From positions 62,001 through 126,000 of the forward strand of contig NZ_JARFYM010000015.1 of NCBI RefSeq assembly GCF_030272705.1: a DNA stretch of 64,000 bases, written 5' to 3'. The position numbers were made by a program, and so were the translations under genes. Below the pieces are notes generated by a model that was not told where the DNA came from, did not search any database, and was given only the letters and a program-made list of their open reading frames with translations. The DNA is from Rhizobium mayense (GTDB lineage: Bacteria; Pseudomonadota; Alphaproteobacteria; Rhizobiales; Rhizobiaceae). Of this stretch, positions 47,201 to 53,708 are shown one piece after another. Positions within the stretch are counted from its first letter, which is position 1. The number at the start of each line of letters is the position of its first letter.

Positions 47201-50200
47201 GAGGCCGACAACGGCAATCTCAGCGTCATCGGCTCCGATATCGCCGCCAAGGGCGGCACCGCGACCGTCATCGCCAAGGGTGACATCACCATCGGCGAGG
47301 CGACCGACAGCGCGTCCTCCTCCAGCCAATCCGGCTCGAAGAAGGCGAGTGATGCGACGACAACGGCCGAGGGCTCGTCGATCTCGGGCCAGACCGGCGT
47401 CAACATCGCCTCCACCGGCGGCAACGTCACCATCTCGGCCTCCGACGTCACCGCCGGCGATGCGGCCCACACGGCCGATGCCAACATCCAGGCGGCCGGC
47501 AACATTATCGTCGCTTCCGGCAAGGACACGGACGAGGCTACCTCCGACAGCAAGTCGAGCGGCTTCCTCTCCTCGTCGAAGACCCACACCCACAGCTACG
47601 ACGAAGACACCGTCGGCTCCTCCATCTCCGCATCCGGCAACGTCAGCGCCAATGCCGGCAACGAGACCGTCATCTCCGGTTCCAACGTGACCGCCGGCAA
47701 CAATCTCAGCCTCTCCGGCTCGACCGTCACCGTCATGGCGGCCGAGGAAGAGCACGAGAGCGACAAACAGACCAAGAAGTCCGGCATTGGTGTGGGGTCT
47801 GGCGGCGGGTTTATTTCGATCTATGGATCGAAGGATTCGAAGAACAGCCAGAGCGAGACCGATAGTATCGGCTCGACGCTCTCATCCGGCGGCGCGACGA
47901 CGATCACGTCGACGCAGGGCGACGTCAACATCTTCGGCTCCTCATCGCATTCCGGCGACGGCACGGTCATCTCGTCGGCGCGCGACGTCAACATCGCGCC
48001 GGGAGCGGAGGAACAATCGTCCTCATCCGACACGAAGCGTTCCGGTTTTGGGATCAATTTCTCAAGCGGTAACGGCAGCGTCTCGGTCGGCATCGGTGTC
48101 GGCACCTCGGAAGAGAAGCGTTCGAAGGACGCCAATATCAATGCGGTCAGTTCGCTCGACAGCGACGGCGGCATCACCATAGCCGCCAACCGCAACATCA
48201 ACGATCAGTCCGGCCAAATCGCAGCGAACGGCGCGGTCGATCTGATCGCCGGCGACAGCGTCAACATGCTCGCGAGCAATGACGTCACCAATGCCTCGGA
48301 GATGCAGAAGAAAAGCTTTTCCGGCGTTAGCATCACGGTATCGTCGCAACTGATCAGTGCGGCTCAGTCCGGGGCGCAGGCGGCCAGCCTGCTTTCGGGC
48401 GATAACAGCGTCTACGGCATTGCCCCGGCTGTGCTGGCCAGCGTCAATGGCTACAATGCGATATCCCAGACGATGGCTGCCATCAACGCCAAGCCGGACC
48501 CGGACACCGGTCTGCGCCCCGCCGTCGCGTCGATCTCGCTAACTGCCGGCTACAGCTTTAGCGAAAGCTCCTCGGAATCGACGACCTCTATTCCAGTTCC
48601 GCCCACAATCCGCGGCAGTTCAGTCACCATTGTGGCCGAGTCCGGCGACGTCGTCGGCCGTGGCGTCCAGATCAGCGCGGGCATCGGCGAAGACGGCCAG
48701 GCTACGACCGCGTCTGACGATCCCAACAACGGCAATGTGCTGATCTCAGCGGCTGGCAATGTCGATCTCGAAAGCGTGCAGGCGACCAGCGACAGCAAGA
48801 GCAGCAGCAAGGCCGGTGGTGTGAGCATTGGTGTTGCGGCCGGGATTGACGCCGGCGGCAACATCTTGGGCGGTGGCCCAACCGCCAACGCAAGCTACAG
48901 CTCCGGCAAGGAGACCGGCAACTCGGTCACCCAGGTCAATTCGAATGTGTCCGGCACGAACACGGTCACCGTCGTTTCCGGCGACACGCTGACGCTGGCG
49001 GGCGGCGTGCTCTCCGGCAACACGGTCAATGCCAGCGCCGCCAGCGGCATCGTCATCGAGAGCCGCCAGGACATCGCATCTTATGACGAGAAAACGCATA
49101 GTGCCCAACTCGGCATCAGTTCGGGTGGCATCAGCGGCGGCTATAACCAGGGCACCATTACCGGCGATTATGCCAACGTATCGCAGCAGAGCGGCATTTT
49201 CGCCGGTTCCGGCGGCTATCACGTCGGCACCGACGGCACGATCGAACTTGTCGGCGGTTTCATCGGCTCGAGCGCCGATCTGACGAACAACGATCTGACC
49301 GCAAACCAGATCCTTTATTCCAACATCGAAAACTCGATGTCGGCCTCATCAAGCAGCTACGGCTTCAGCCTGATCGGTGCCGGCATTCCCGTCCCGGTGG
49401 TCGGCCAGCCGGCGAAGCAGGACGATCACGGCGAGACGTTCGCGACGATTACGCCGGGCAACTGGAATCTGACAAATCAGCAGCAGGATCTTGCCAGTCT
49501 CAACGCGGATGCCTCCAAGGCGAGCGACACTGTCGACGCCTTCGATATCGACAAGCTGAAAGCCCAGCAGGAGAGCGCTGCGGCGCTGTCGCAGCTCGCC
49601 AATATGGCGATCGGTTCACTTGCCAACCAAATGCACTGGGACGAAGGCACTCCCGCGAAAATTGCCTTGCACGCCGCCGCCGCCGCCCTGGTTGCTCAGC
49701 TGGCCGGTGGCGATCCGGGCCAGGCTGTAGCGGCTGCCGCCGCGGAAGAACTGATTAATGGCTTCTTGACGAATATGCTGAAGGCGGACCCCACGCTAAC
49801 GGCGGTGGAGCGTATCGCCATCCAGCAATGGGCAGCCGCATTTATAGGAGCCGCGATTGGTGGAAACGGCGGTGCGGCCGCGGCAATCGATACCTTCAAA
49901 TATAATTTCCTGACACACGAGCAGCTACAGGAAGCAAAGGATATCGCCGCAGCCATCGACAAGTGCGAAGCAGCCCTTGACAGCAAAGGATGCAGTCAAC
50001 AGGACATCAATCAGCTGTATCTTCAGAAGTCCTATTATCTGACGTTATCGCAGAACAACACGAAAAACCTCATAGCGGATTGCGCGGGAAGCACCGCCTC
50101 CACGGCGTGCCAGGAAGGCATCAGGGAACTTCGCGATTTCCTCAAAGCAGTTTCAGACGATGATCTAGCCGGCTTACCAACGCAGGAACGAGCGGGCGCG

Positions 50201-51802
50201 TTTGCGGTGACGCAATCCATATTCGTGTATGACCGCATCCTGGGCGATCATCTGCAGGGCGTTCTTGATGGTACTGCCACCCCGGATCAGGCCCTTGCTG
50301 ACGCGCTATCAGAAATGTCTAAGCTCCAAGGTGGAGTTGCAGCCTTCCTGGATGCGGCAGGCGTGGTCGGTGGGGGCGCAGCTTGCGCCGGTTCTGGTGG
50401 CGTCGTCTGCGCGCTTGGTATTCTTGGTGCAGCTGGCGCGGCCAATCACCTTTACGGTGATGCAAAACAGGCAATCACCGGCGAGGCGGCCAAGTCGATC
50501 CTCGAACTGGCCTTGGAAAACCGGGGCTATACGGCGGCAGATGCGGCGAAGTATCAAGCTTACGTCGACGCCGGGATTCTGATCGTGACCGCCGGGACGG
50601 TGGGTGGTCAGACCGTCTACAGCTTCGCCGTCGACGCTACCAAGCTCGGCGGCGCGAACAGCGCTTCGCGTCTCCTCCAGGGCGTCGTCGCCGATGCCGA
50701 TGCCGGGGCTTCTCAGATCAACGACGTCGCCCTGGAACTGAAGGGCGTAAGCTGCTCGGGCGGGAGCTGCACTGTCGGCTGCTCCTTTGATGGTTCGACC
50801 CTGGTCAAGACGGTCGACGGCTTTACTGCCATCCGCGATATACAACCGGGCAGAACGAAGGTCTGGTCCCGCGATGATCAGGGGAACGAGGGCTATAAAC
50901 TTGTCCTGCATCAGTTCCTCAATAGGCATGCGGAAACCGTCTATGTAACCTTGCAATCAGAAAAAGGCGGGCATCAACAGACAATCACGACAACGCTCAC
51001 GCATCCGTTCTTTGCGGTGGTGCCCGAGCCGAGCATACTGCCGGAGGGACGCCAATATAGGGGCCCGATCACCCATGGAGCGTGGGTCGCTGCACGCGAC
51101 CTCGAGCCTGGCCAGAAATTGCTGGGGGCGGATGGAAGCTGGACCGACGTCGTTGGTGTTCGTATCGCGGCCAAGCCGCTAGACGCCTACAATTTGACGG
51201 TCGCCGGCTTCCACACCTATTTTGTCAAACAGGCAGGCAACGACGCCGCTGAGCCGGTGTGGGTCCACAATACCTGTACATACACGCCAACAATCAGCGG
51301 CGACCTTCTGAGCTCAAATAACGCAAAATATACGACGGTTGGACAGACGAGCAATGGAAATCCGGTTTACTACAGCAATGGGAATTATTTCGAATTCAAC
51401 GGAACCGCCGTTACACGAATTGATCCACAAAAGCAGGGGATTGTCTTCCAGAACCAAGTTCTTCAGTCCGCCGGAATTCCAGAAAATAAAGTCAAGATCC
51501 CGGGTGCTCTGAGCGATGGGTCAGTACAGAACGTTATTCCTGACGCCATTGTCGCAACGGGCACAGGAACTCCGCTGGACGGCGTAACTGAGGCCAAATT
51601 CTATAATGCGACGACGGTAAGGGAAACCAACCAACTGACTGCTCAAATGAGTTTCGCGACGACTGAGGAATTGCCCTATAATCTGGTTGTCGGGCCTAAA
51701 ACAGTGGTTGATACGACGCTCCAACAAACAATAAACGAACTGCCGCATGGCGGAAATATCTATCGATTCGACCCTGCAACAGGAATCATGACGCGGTATT
51801 GA
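35240..51802 (+). CDS. Giant filamentous hemagglutinin/CdiA-like exoprotein (TpsA) with HINT and nuclease tip
   Basis: 5,520 residues. Order: extended signal peptide to about residue 53 (ending PMVANA); TPS secretion domain ~70-310 with ANPNGITCNGCGFINTPHATLTTG; repeat shaft ~490-2900 with some 25 units of ~94 residues marked by SGVDFxAT-AxGGNIVL; a six-cysteine segment ~3150-3280; a serine/glycine low-complexity repeat ~3380-3515; a CdiA-conserved domain ~3550-3690 (FLFETRAAFLDVSKFYGSAYF, QMRQLVGDGLG, MKTLLDNGV); FHA-2 repeats ~3700-4720; a pretoxin region with TFKYNFLTHEQL (~4890); a HINT domain 5181-5344; and a C-terminal tip 5346-5520. The tip has PD (5434-5435) and ExK (E5451, K5453). 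It should be exported by the upstream TpsB and act in adhesion and contact-dependent killing. GGAAGG precedes the ATG. Confidence 0.93.
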   Translation: MSRTIVRRKPATAECGSKAGEGLARRLMCFAHQSLALTLSGLLIFQPMVANAQSISASTTAPVANQPSVGAAPNGAPLIDIVTPNAAGLSHNKYDNFSVGTQGAILNNFKGEVGISNLGGATPGNPNINASNPASVILNEVTSGNRSALNGPTEVFGTKADVIIANPNGITCNGCGFINTPHATLTTGVPNIGADGSLSGFTVNGGDVTFEGTGGYFAAGPGAVDLFDVVSRNIHVNGPVYGKTLRLTAGASNYNYATGQATALTATSGTPEYAIDGTALGAMQADRIKMVVTAKGAGVNMSGDMAANAGDLTLSADGKISIGNASARQGVSITSKSKVSAAKVTSKAKVAIQADQGITLQSVAADDDIALSSGTGLLSVTGDVNSATNVVMMSAGGISGANVTAGGATTLSASAGNVSLTGAANSKNALSITAASGAISAASLLTYDNIGLNAGLDITIAGTVFAQGKIAATGRSISTGATVSGLDIAATQADVSGKTMLTSSADLQLTATGGTVNAASLLSSGNIAVNATSLTAQTISGQSAIKINATGATAANGLVNVSGQILGGSDIAISGASIQATTIASGVDFTATDAAGGNIALGTVGTLDLTVAGAIDVDTLLSAGDLTAQANLLQANNLTSHCNVDIDGGVDVTSQLLSAGAITINGNANGVSADLLASGVDFAATKAAGTIVLRQGSDLRIDDSAGAIQAGTILAAGAINAVGQTVAADTITGHKDITLAGATGTTTGSGRVDISGQILGGGNVSISGSSIAADAIVSGVDIAATDAAGGTIVLGATAAETGNLTLAASGALSAGTLLSAGDLTADGTTITSDNISAHGDMTLGGAITVTDQILGSGKVHITGQRLSAQTLVAGIDFDATNAAGGTIVLGQAGDLTVAVSGAVAAPTIQAAGNLDARGASITADAISGHKDISLSGAAGTTPASGGVDVSGQVLGGNDVTISGSSIKAGAIVSSVDFAGTAAANGAIVQTTSGDLTLASTGMVDAGTLQSAGALSATGATVTADSVTAHGDMTLGGAISVSGQILGSGNVLITGQSLSAQTLVAGIDFDATKAAGGNIVLGQAGDLTVSDSGAVAASTIQAAGVIDISGATVTADAITGHKDISLSGATKVSGQILGGGDVNISGSGIKAGTIVSGVDFAATSASSGNIVLAGSGDLTLASTGNINAGTLLSAGDLSAAGVTVTAGAVTAHGDVTLGGAISVSGQILGSGNISITGQSLSAETVIAGIDFNATDAADGNIALGGTGDLTVSVSGTAAASTIQAAGAIDVNAAAISADAITGRKGIDLSGTTAGGGRVDVNGQVLGGGNIDISGSSINAGTVVSGIDFAATAAANGNIVLARSGDLSLVSNGNITADTLLSAGDLSASGTAITADSLTAHGDVTLSGPASTTTAGGRMDVSGQILASGNVLISGQSLFAQTVVAGIDFAATDAAGGNIVLGRAGDLMVSVSGGIAASTIQAAGAIGASGTTISADAVTGHKNISLSGATTIGGQVLGGGEVSISGSSIKAGTIVSGVDFAATSRGGRNIVLAGSGDLTLASTGAIGAATLLSAGDLSAAGSTIVANAVTAHGDVTLDGATSVSSQILGAGNVLITGESLSTQTLVAGIDFDATNASGGNIVLGQTGDLTVSVNAAVAASTLQAAGVINASGATITADAITAHKDITLAGATGATTASRRVDVSGQVLGGNDISIAGSSIKAGAIVSGVDFARTAAAHGAIVQTASGDLTLSSTGDVDIGTLLAAGALNASGTTVTADSVTAHGDMMLGGAISVSGQILGSGDVSITGQSLSAQTLVAGLDFDATDAAGGNIVLGQAGDLTVSDSGAVAASTIQAAGIIDARGDTVTADAITGHMDISLSGATKVNDQVLGSGDVNISGSGIKAGTIVSGVDFAATSASSGNIVLAGSGDLTLASIGNVDAGTLLSAGDLSAAGSTIVANAVTAHGDVTLAGATSITGQILGAGNISITGQSLSAQTLVAGIDFDATNASGGNIVLGQTGDLTVNVSGGAAASTIQAAGAIDISGATLAADAITGHKDITLAGATGTTTGSGRVDINGQVLGGGNVGISGSSITAGAIVSGVDFAATAGANGNIVLANSGDLTLTSVGNINTGTLLSAGDLSATGSTVTADAVTAHGDVTLGGAISVHSQILGAGNVLISGQSLSAQTVVAGIDFGATNASGGDILLGPTGDLTVMVGGNAAASTMQAAGAIDVSAATVTADAITGHKDITLSGATIVSGQVLGGSGVSISGPSITAGAIVSGVDFARTATTGGIVQTASGDVLLTSTGDLTIGTLLSAGDFTAQAIDLAAGSITSHGAVDLKANGTTSANGRVDVSGQVLSASNLSIDGGSLNAGLLVSGVDFAATNATGGNIALAPSGDLNLTLSGNVTAGTILSAGDFTATAADLQAGSVTSHGKVGITGDVDVTSQILAAGDLTLNGGGISAPVLISGIDFAATTATGGNIVLGQSGAMNLTASGDIVSQTMLSAGDFTAQASDLQADSITSHGKVAITASGNAGIGGNVDVANQVLAAGNLTISGGGISAPTLISGIDFAATNTAGGNIVLGSSGSMNLIASAGIATSTVLSAGTIDASAATITAGAVTAHGDVTLAGSNSVNVTGQLLAADDVALSGQTVQVGQAVTGVDFAATARSSNGAIALGSGGDLDIVAASAAAGTLIVAGSLDVTASAFTGGNVTSHGAVAIGLSTNPGAVAINGQLLGASYVSITGSGISGNVIVAGVDFAATSQSAGGNIVLGQVGDLTLKATSGNISTNSLIAAGSINANAANNVSANTVAHGDLSVNAGNAITLSGQSLTARNVNLAARSITINTLVSGVDFAATGAAPGGSLMLQRGGAMTLAASSGSINANVLLSGGSLAATATQNIGYASLQSLGNATLTAPGTISYTSTTRVGGNLTLNTGAIDLSGSRGSAIAGAGTLIVNASSANLAGSNLVFGGLALNLSGGADLSNAQISTVTNAGGSGDIAISAAGLATTAGTSLLAAHDLTLNLPSLANTGQLAAGNNLAFNVAGDFYNSPSGLVFAGNNANLFVGGVLTNDQGALLSGNGLAIAGPGGGQRNGAVVNYAGLIQSGGSMSILTNGLTNTTTSGPTIQRNVQISNTILSAYDLITRTYGCETRCGSGSGDHEETYGWTQTVDHLVNQIVTEDQLISGAGASAKIRAGSDLTINAINLTNAYSSIKSDGNMLLTVAGTLTNDGATLNRTTQTVCDSSTPCQYYPDVVSSDTTAGGPDCSGPNRPCLGGNDPSLTYSNNPNGQRDASRDLAAGTTVTIQAIGAVSGVIQARGALAINGGGAVNNVAANGSIAGQVAIDAPATASNPLGALSSMTAGGALFNVNAALASVAANGGASVGSGPSLGGSSSTIGSGPAISGNNLTAGAASISGGSLTANASASVSVNGVTAAGGGSINGGSLTASSSVSVSGNGVTAAGGASISGGSLTANGGASVSSNSVAAVSGPSINSNSLTTGGAAINPNSLMGKLTAAVGNTGNLAQVLQVNGAQLASLSKPQSGGVGGTVPGQVFLFETRAAFLDVSKFYGSAYFIDRIGYTPETQVPFLGDAYFDNQLVDEQMRQLVGDGLGAGSFIPGDNATDQMKTLLDNGVIYAEANGLALGQALTPEQAASLTQSIVVYQAEVVDGAQVLVPVVYLSAADRAKVNSAGAVIAGNTVSIDAGSVDNSGAIAAADGMTINATDIKANGGAFLAGGNMSLNATNGITLAAQTMNIGGETVVAANGGVTAGGNLKMDAGAGSLTLSGTKVAAGGSAELSGQNVTLGAVKQDDGGTQALIGTTVTTGGNLSIAGTSGVNIIASSAKVGGDLSVLSSSGSVNIISAGVENTVLNQDRLSLAQGGTITTTTSQIQQGSSLIAGGGMLVSGNQGVLIAGSTLAAGGNLGIVSTNGNIAITAAQDQTTSQAKTIAGAATGYQGGSSSSTSVTSNGSSITSANGGVTVEADNGNLSVIGSDIAAKGGTATVIAKGDITIGEATDSASSSSQSGSKKASDATTTAEGSSISGQTGVNIASTGGNVTISASDVTAGDAAHTADANIQAAGNIIVASGKDTDEATSDSKSSGFLSSSKTHTHSYDEDTVGSSISASGNVSANAGNETVISGSNVTAGNNLSLSGSTVTVMAAEEEHESDKQTKKSGIGVGSGGGFISIYGSKDSKNSQSETDSIGSTLSSGGATTITSTQGDVNIFGSSSHSGDGTVISSARDVNIAPGAEEQSSSSDTKRSGFGINFSSGNGSVSVGIGVGTSEEKRSKDANINAVSSLDSDGGITIAANRNINDQSGQIAANGAVDLIAGDSVNMLASNDVTNASEMQKKSFSGVSITVSSQLISAAQSGAQAASLLSGDNSVYGIAPAVLASVNGYNAISQTMAAINAKPDPDTGLRPAVASISLTAGYSFSESSSESTTSIPVPPTIRGSSVTIVAESGDVVGRGVQISAGIGEDGQATTASDDPNNGNVLISAAGNVDLESVQATSDSKSSSKAGGVSIGVAAGIDAGGNILGGGPTANASYSSGKETGNSVTQVNSNVSGTNTVTVVSGDTLTLAGGVLSGNTVNASAASGIVIESRQDIASYDEKTHSAQLGISSGGISGGYNQGTITGDYANVSQQSGIFAGSGGYHVGTDGTIELVGGFIGSSADLTNNDLTANQILYSNIENSMSASSSSYGFSLIGAGIPVPVVGQPAKQDDHGETFATITPGNWNLTNQQQDLASLNADASKASDTVDAFDIDKLKAQQESAAALSQLANMAIGSLANQMHWDEGTPAKIALHAAAAALVAQLAGGDPGQAVAAAAAEELINGFLTNMLKADPTLTAVERIAIQQWAAAFIGAAIGGNGGAAAAIDTFKYNFLTHEQLQEAKDIAAAIDKCEAALDSKGCSQQDINQLYLQKSYYLTLSQNNTKNLIADCAGSTASTACQEGIRELRDFLKAVSDDDLAGLPTQERAGAFAVTQSIFVYDRILGDHLQGVLDGTATPDQALADALSEMSKLQGGVAAFLDAAGVVGGGAACAGSGGVVCALGILGAAGAANHLYGDAKQAITGEAAKSILELALENRGYTAADAAKYQAYVDAGILIVTAGTVGGQTVYSFAVDATKLGGANSASRLLQGVVADADAGASQINDVALELKGVSCSGGSCTVGCSFDGSTLVKTVDGFTAIRDIQPGRTKVWSRDDQGNEGYKLVLHQFLNRHAETVYVTLQSEKGGHQQTITTTLTHPFFAVVPEPSILPEGRQYRGPITHGAWVAARDLEPGQKLLGADGSWTDVVGVRIAAKPLDAYNLTVAGFHTYFVKQAGNDAAEPVWVHNTCTYTPTISGDLLSSNNAKYTTVGQTSNGNPVYYSNGNYFEFNGTAVTRIDPQKQGIVFQNQVLQSAGIPENKVKIPGALSDGSVQNVIPDAIVATGTGTPLDGVTEAKFYNATTVRETNQLTAQMSFATTEELPYNLVVGPKTVVDTTLQQTINELPHGGNIYRFDPATGIMTRY
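36700..43945 (+). repeat. Tandem coding repeats of the exoprotein shaft (~282-bp unit)
   Basis: About 25 imperfect copies of a ~94-codon unit, alternating between two subtypes (TAHGDVTLxGAISVSGQIL and TGHKDISLSGATxVxGQVL). Some copies are nearly identical in DNA: the block around 38310-38930 recurs around 40566-41186. The shared GCGGACAGATTCTCGGTT starts at 38361 and 40617, an offset of 2,256 bp, or eight units. Confidence 0.85.
45400..45790 (+). repeat. Low-complexity Ser/Gly/Asn repeats in the exoprotein
   Basis: Short in-frame repeats of SISGGSLTAxAxASVSxNxVTAAGG type, about 120 bp per unit, three recognisable copies followed by degenerate ones (SINSNSLTTGGAAINPNSL). They join the shaft to the CdiA-conserved domain and look like a flexible spacer. 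Confidence 0.7.
50780..51271 (+). other. HINT (pretoxin) self-cleavage domain within the exoprotein
   Basis: Begins with C5181 in GCSFDGSTLVKTVDGFTAI (N-terminal HINT cysteine). It contains TLTHPFFAV with the TxxH motif, then WVAARDLEPGQKLLGADG and YNLTVAGFHTYFVK, and ends VWVHN (H5343, N5344) followed by TC. This is a complete intein/hedgehog-like fold. In polymorphic toxins such domains cut themselves to free the C-terminal toxin. Confidence 0.85.
51272..51799 (+). other. C-terminal toxin tip, candidate PD-(D/E)XK nuclease
   Basis: 175 residues after the HINT domain. The core VIPDAIVATGTG-x5-GVTEAKFYNA supplies Asp, Glu and Lys in the spacing of the PD-(D/E)XK nuclease fold. Helical text with glutamines (ETNQLTAQMSFA) and a late strand (PYNLVVGPKTVVD) follow, as in restriction-endonuclease-like toxins. 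The base composition is less GC-rich than the shaft, as expected of an exchanged tip. Confidence 0.65.
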
Positions 51803-51809
51803 GGCAAGG

Positions 51810-52571
51810 ATGGCAAGTGAACGGAAGAATAGCACACCAAGAATAGAGTTTAGCGTTGTAACCGAGAATTACATTTCGGACTGGAGTTTCGGTCAGCGTT
51901 TTTTTGAGATGCTGATCGCTACAGACGCGCGTCTGACGCCCGAAAAGATTGGAAACTCCGACGATTTGATCGCCTATGGAGATATTTCCACCTTTAGGCC
52001 ACTCTGGGGAAGGCGTGTCCGGTTGGAAGGACCATTTGGTCCTTCGGATGTCTTGTGGCCTGTTGCTTGGCACCGCAGCACCAAGCTTGAGAGCAATGGT
52101 AGGACAAGTTTTACCGATACAAGCAAGAAGGGGAACCTAATCCCCGGAGCTATTTCCTTATCGTCCGCATATGATGAGGCAACGGATTGGCTGCGATTTT
52201 TTAGAGAAATCTGCGAGCTTACGAAGGCGGCCGCGGGGTTTATACATATCCCGGCGCGATTCGAGAGGCGTGAAAATGGATATTCGCCTTATTATCCGGG
52301 CGCTGCCGGAAGTATCCTAAAGAAGCAATTGCCCAATATTGCCTGGGCAACCTTCTTTGGCCCTCCCTATTCTCATGAGGCCGATTTCGCGAAGCTTGCT
52401 GAAATTGGCTATCACGTTGAGGAGCTTGCTGGTGGCTACCTTCTGCTGATGAGCGACAACATCATGGATTCCTTCAACGATTTTCAGACCTTCTCTCGTC
52501 GGCGCATCGAACTAAAGAAGCACTTTAGGCCAGATTTGTTTCGTATCACCGAAGAAGCGCAAATGCCATGA
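51810..52571 (+). CDS. Probable immunity protein for the exoprotein toxin tip
   Basis: 253 residues, starting 7 bp after the exoprotein stop and with GAGGCAAGG before the ATG. It is cytosolic: no signal or membrane segment. Text includes DWSFGQRFFEMLIATDARLTPEKIG, RVRLEGPFGPSDVLWPVAWHRSTKLES, AWATFFGPPYSHEADFAKLAEIGYHVEELAGGYLLLMSDN and DSFNDFQTFSRRRIELKKHF. The FFGPPY-centred block recalls Imm52-type immunity proteins, but I cannot confirm this. Position directly behind a toxin tip and lower GC content support the role. It should bind and neutralise the nuclease in the producing cell. Confidence 0.7.
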   Translation: MASERKNSTPRIEFSVVTENYISDWSFGQRFFEMLIATDARLTPEKIGNSDDLIAYGDISTFRPLWGRRVRLEGPFGPSDVLWPVAWHRSTKLESNGRTSFTDTSKKGNLIPGAISLSSAYDEATDWLRFFREICELTKAAAGFIHIPARFERRENGYSPYYPGAAGSILKKQLPNIAWATFFGPPYSHEADFAKLAEIGYHVEELAGGYLLLMSDNIMDSFNDFQTFSRRRIELKKHFRPDLFRITEEAQMP

Positions 52572-52619
52572 CGCGAAAGGAGCTGGCGAGCATAGACGCC
52601 ATGAATTCACTTGAAATGA

Positions 52620-53207
52620 CTGGCGCTCAGCGGCCCCGCCAATGTCGGTTGTAGCGAGAATCTAGCGGCTCAGTCGAGCGCCGGCTTTGCCGCGAACGGT
52701 GGCTACGGCAGTGACAGGTCTAACGGCAACTCGGTCACGCAGGTGATCTCGTCCGTTGGCGCCTCGAACAACATCACCTTCGTCTCCAAGAGCGACACGA
52801 CGCTCAACAACACCGTCTTCTCCGCCGACACGATCGACGGCAATGTCGGCGGCGATTTTTCCATTTTCTCGACGCCGAACACCGGCAGCCAGTCGAACAG
52901 CTCGTCCTCGCTCGGCTTCTCCTTCACCGGGCCAACGATCGCCAACAGCAACGACGGCACGCAGTCTTTAACCACTGCCAATGCCGGCTCTGCGCTTGAC
53001 GGCCTCACGCTTGGCGGCGTGCAGCCGGGCTTCGGCTCCGGCAAGGGCTCGACCAACTGGATCGATACGCCGGCCGGCCTCTATTCCACCGGCGATCAGA
53101 ACATCACCGTCGGCAAGAACACCAACCTGACAGCGGCCGGCCTGATCTCCAGCGACGGCCAACTCAATCTCGATACCGGCACATTGACCTGGTCCGACTC
53201 GTCATAA
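52620..53207 (+). pseudogene. Displaced FHA-type exoprotein fragment (no start codon)
   Basis: The frame is open from 52620 to a stop at 53207 but has no credible start. It reads like an FHA-2 region: SSAGFAANGGYGSDRSNGNSVTQVISSVGASNNITFVSKSD, then SSSSLGFSFTGPTIANSND, GGVQPGFGSGKGSTNWIDTPAGLYSTGDQNITVGKNTNLTAAGLISSDGQLNLDTGTLTWSDSS. The GNSVTQV block matches residues encoded near 48,920 in the full exoprotein. The remainder, including the GSTNWIDxxxGL segment, differs, so it derives from another variant and is not a simple copy. Probably left by recombination replacing the tip. Confidence 0.75.
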
Positions 53208-53282
53208 CCAGGATCTTCGGCCTCCCTAATCGACTTACCAATTCGCCCATAGGTTTGGAGAATGTGGTCTATCTCTCTCTGA

Positions 53283-53708
53283 GTTTCATCCTCATCGCCG
53301 CCCGTATATGGCCGGGAAGCCGGTAGTCGCCCGACGCCACGTCAGTCTGAAATCGATGTTGGTGAGGATCTGGGAGAGGGCCACACGCCTCACGTAAGCT
53401 ACATAAATGGTGAGGAGTTTCCTTATGGAACGCCTGGCAGTGTCCGGCCGGACTTCATAGCAAACGACGGCAGCGCGGCCTTCGAGGTAAAGAACTACAA
53501 TATCGCGACGAATTCGGACGGCCTTATCAACAATGTCGCAAAGCAGGCAATCCAGCGTTCGACCAACCTGCCAGAAGGTATGCAACAGCTGCTAATAATT
53601 GACACTCGCGGCCAAGCGGTGACAGACGCGCAAAAATCGGCGATTATTCAAGGCATTGTACAAAAATCAAACGGTATAATTAACCCAGGGGCTATATTGT
53701 TCAAATGA
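53283..53708 (+). pseudogene. Orphan toxin tip, second candidate PD-(D/E)XK nuclease
   Basis: The frame opens after a stop at 53280 and ends at 53708 with no good start codon. From about 53334 it reads TPRQSEIDVGEDLGEGHTP, then GTPGSVRPDFIANDGSAAFEVKNYNIAT (P-D at 53448-53453, E-x-K at 53484-53492), LINNVAKQAIQRSTNLPEGMQQLLIIDTRGQ and AIIQGIVQKS. This is a full restriction-endonuclease-like toxin core of the polymorphic toxin type. It overlaps the next gene by ATGA. It lacks any delivery domain, so it is an orphan CDI-type module kept for swapping into the main gene, or a relic. Confidence 0.75.

Noticed and set aside
35219..47755. Long open frames on the minus strand opposite the exoprotein (for example 35219-36640, 38222-39778, 45089-47071)
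   Set aside because: They mirror the high-GC repetitive codons of the real gene, lack ribosome sites and domain character, and would be repetitive nonsense.
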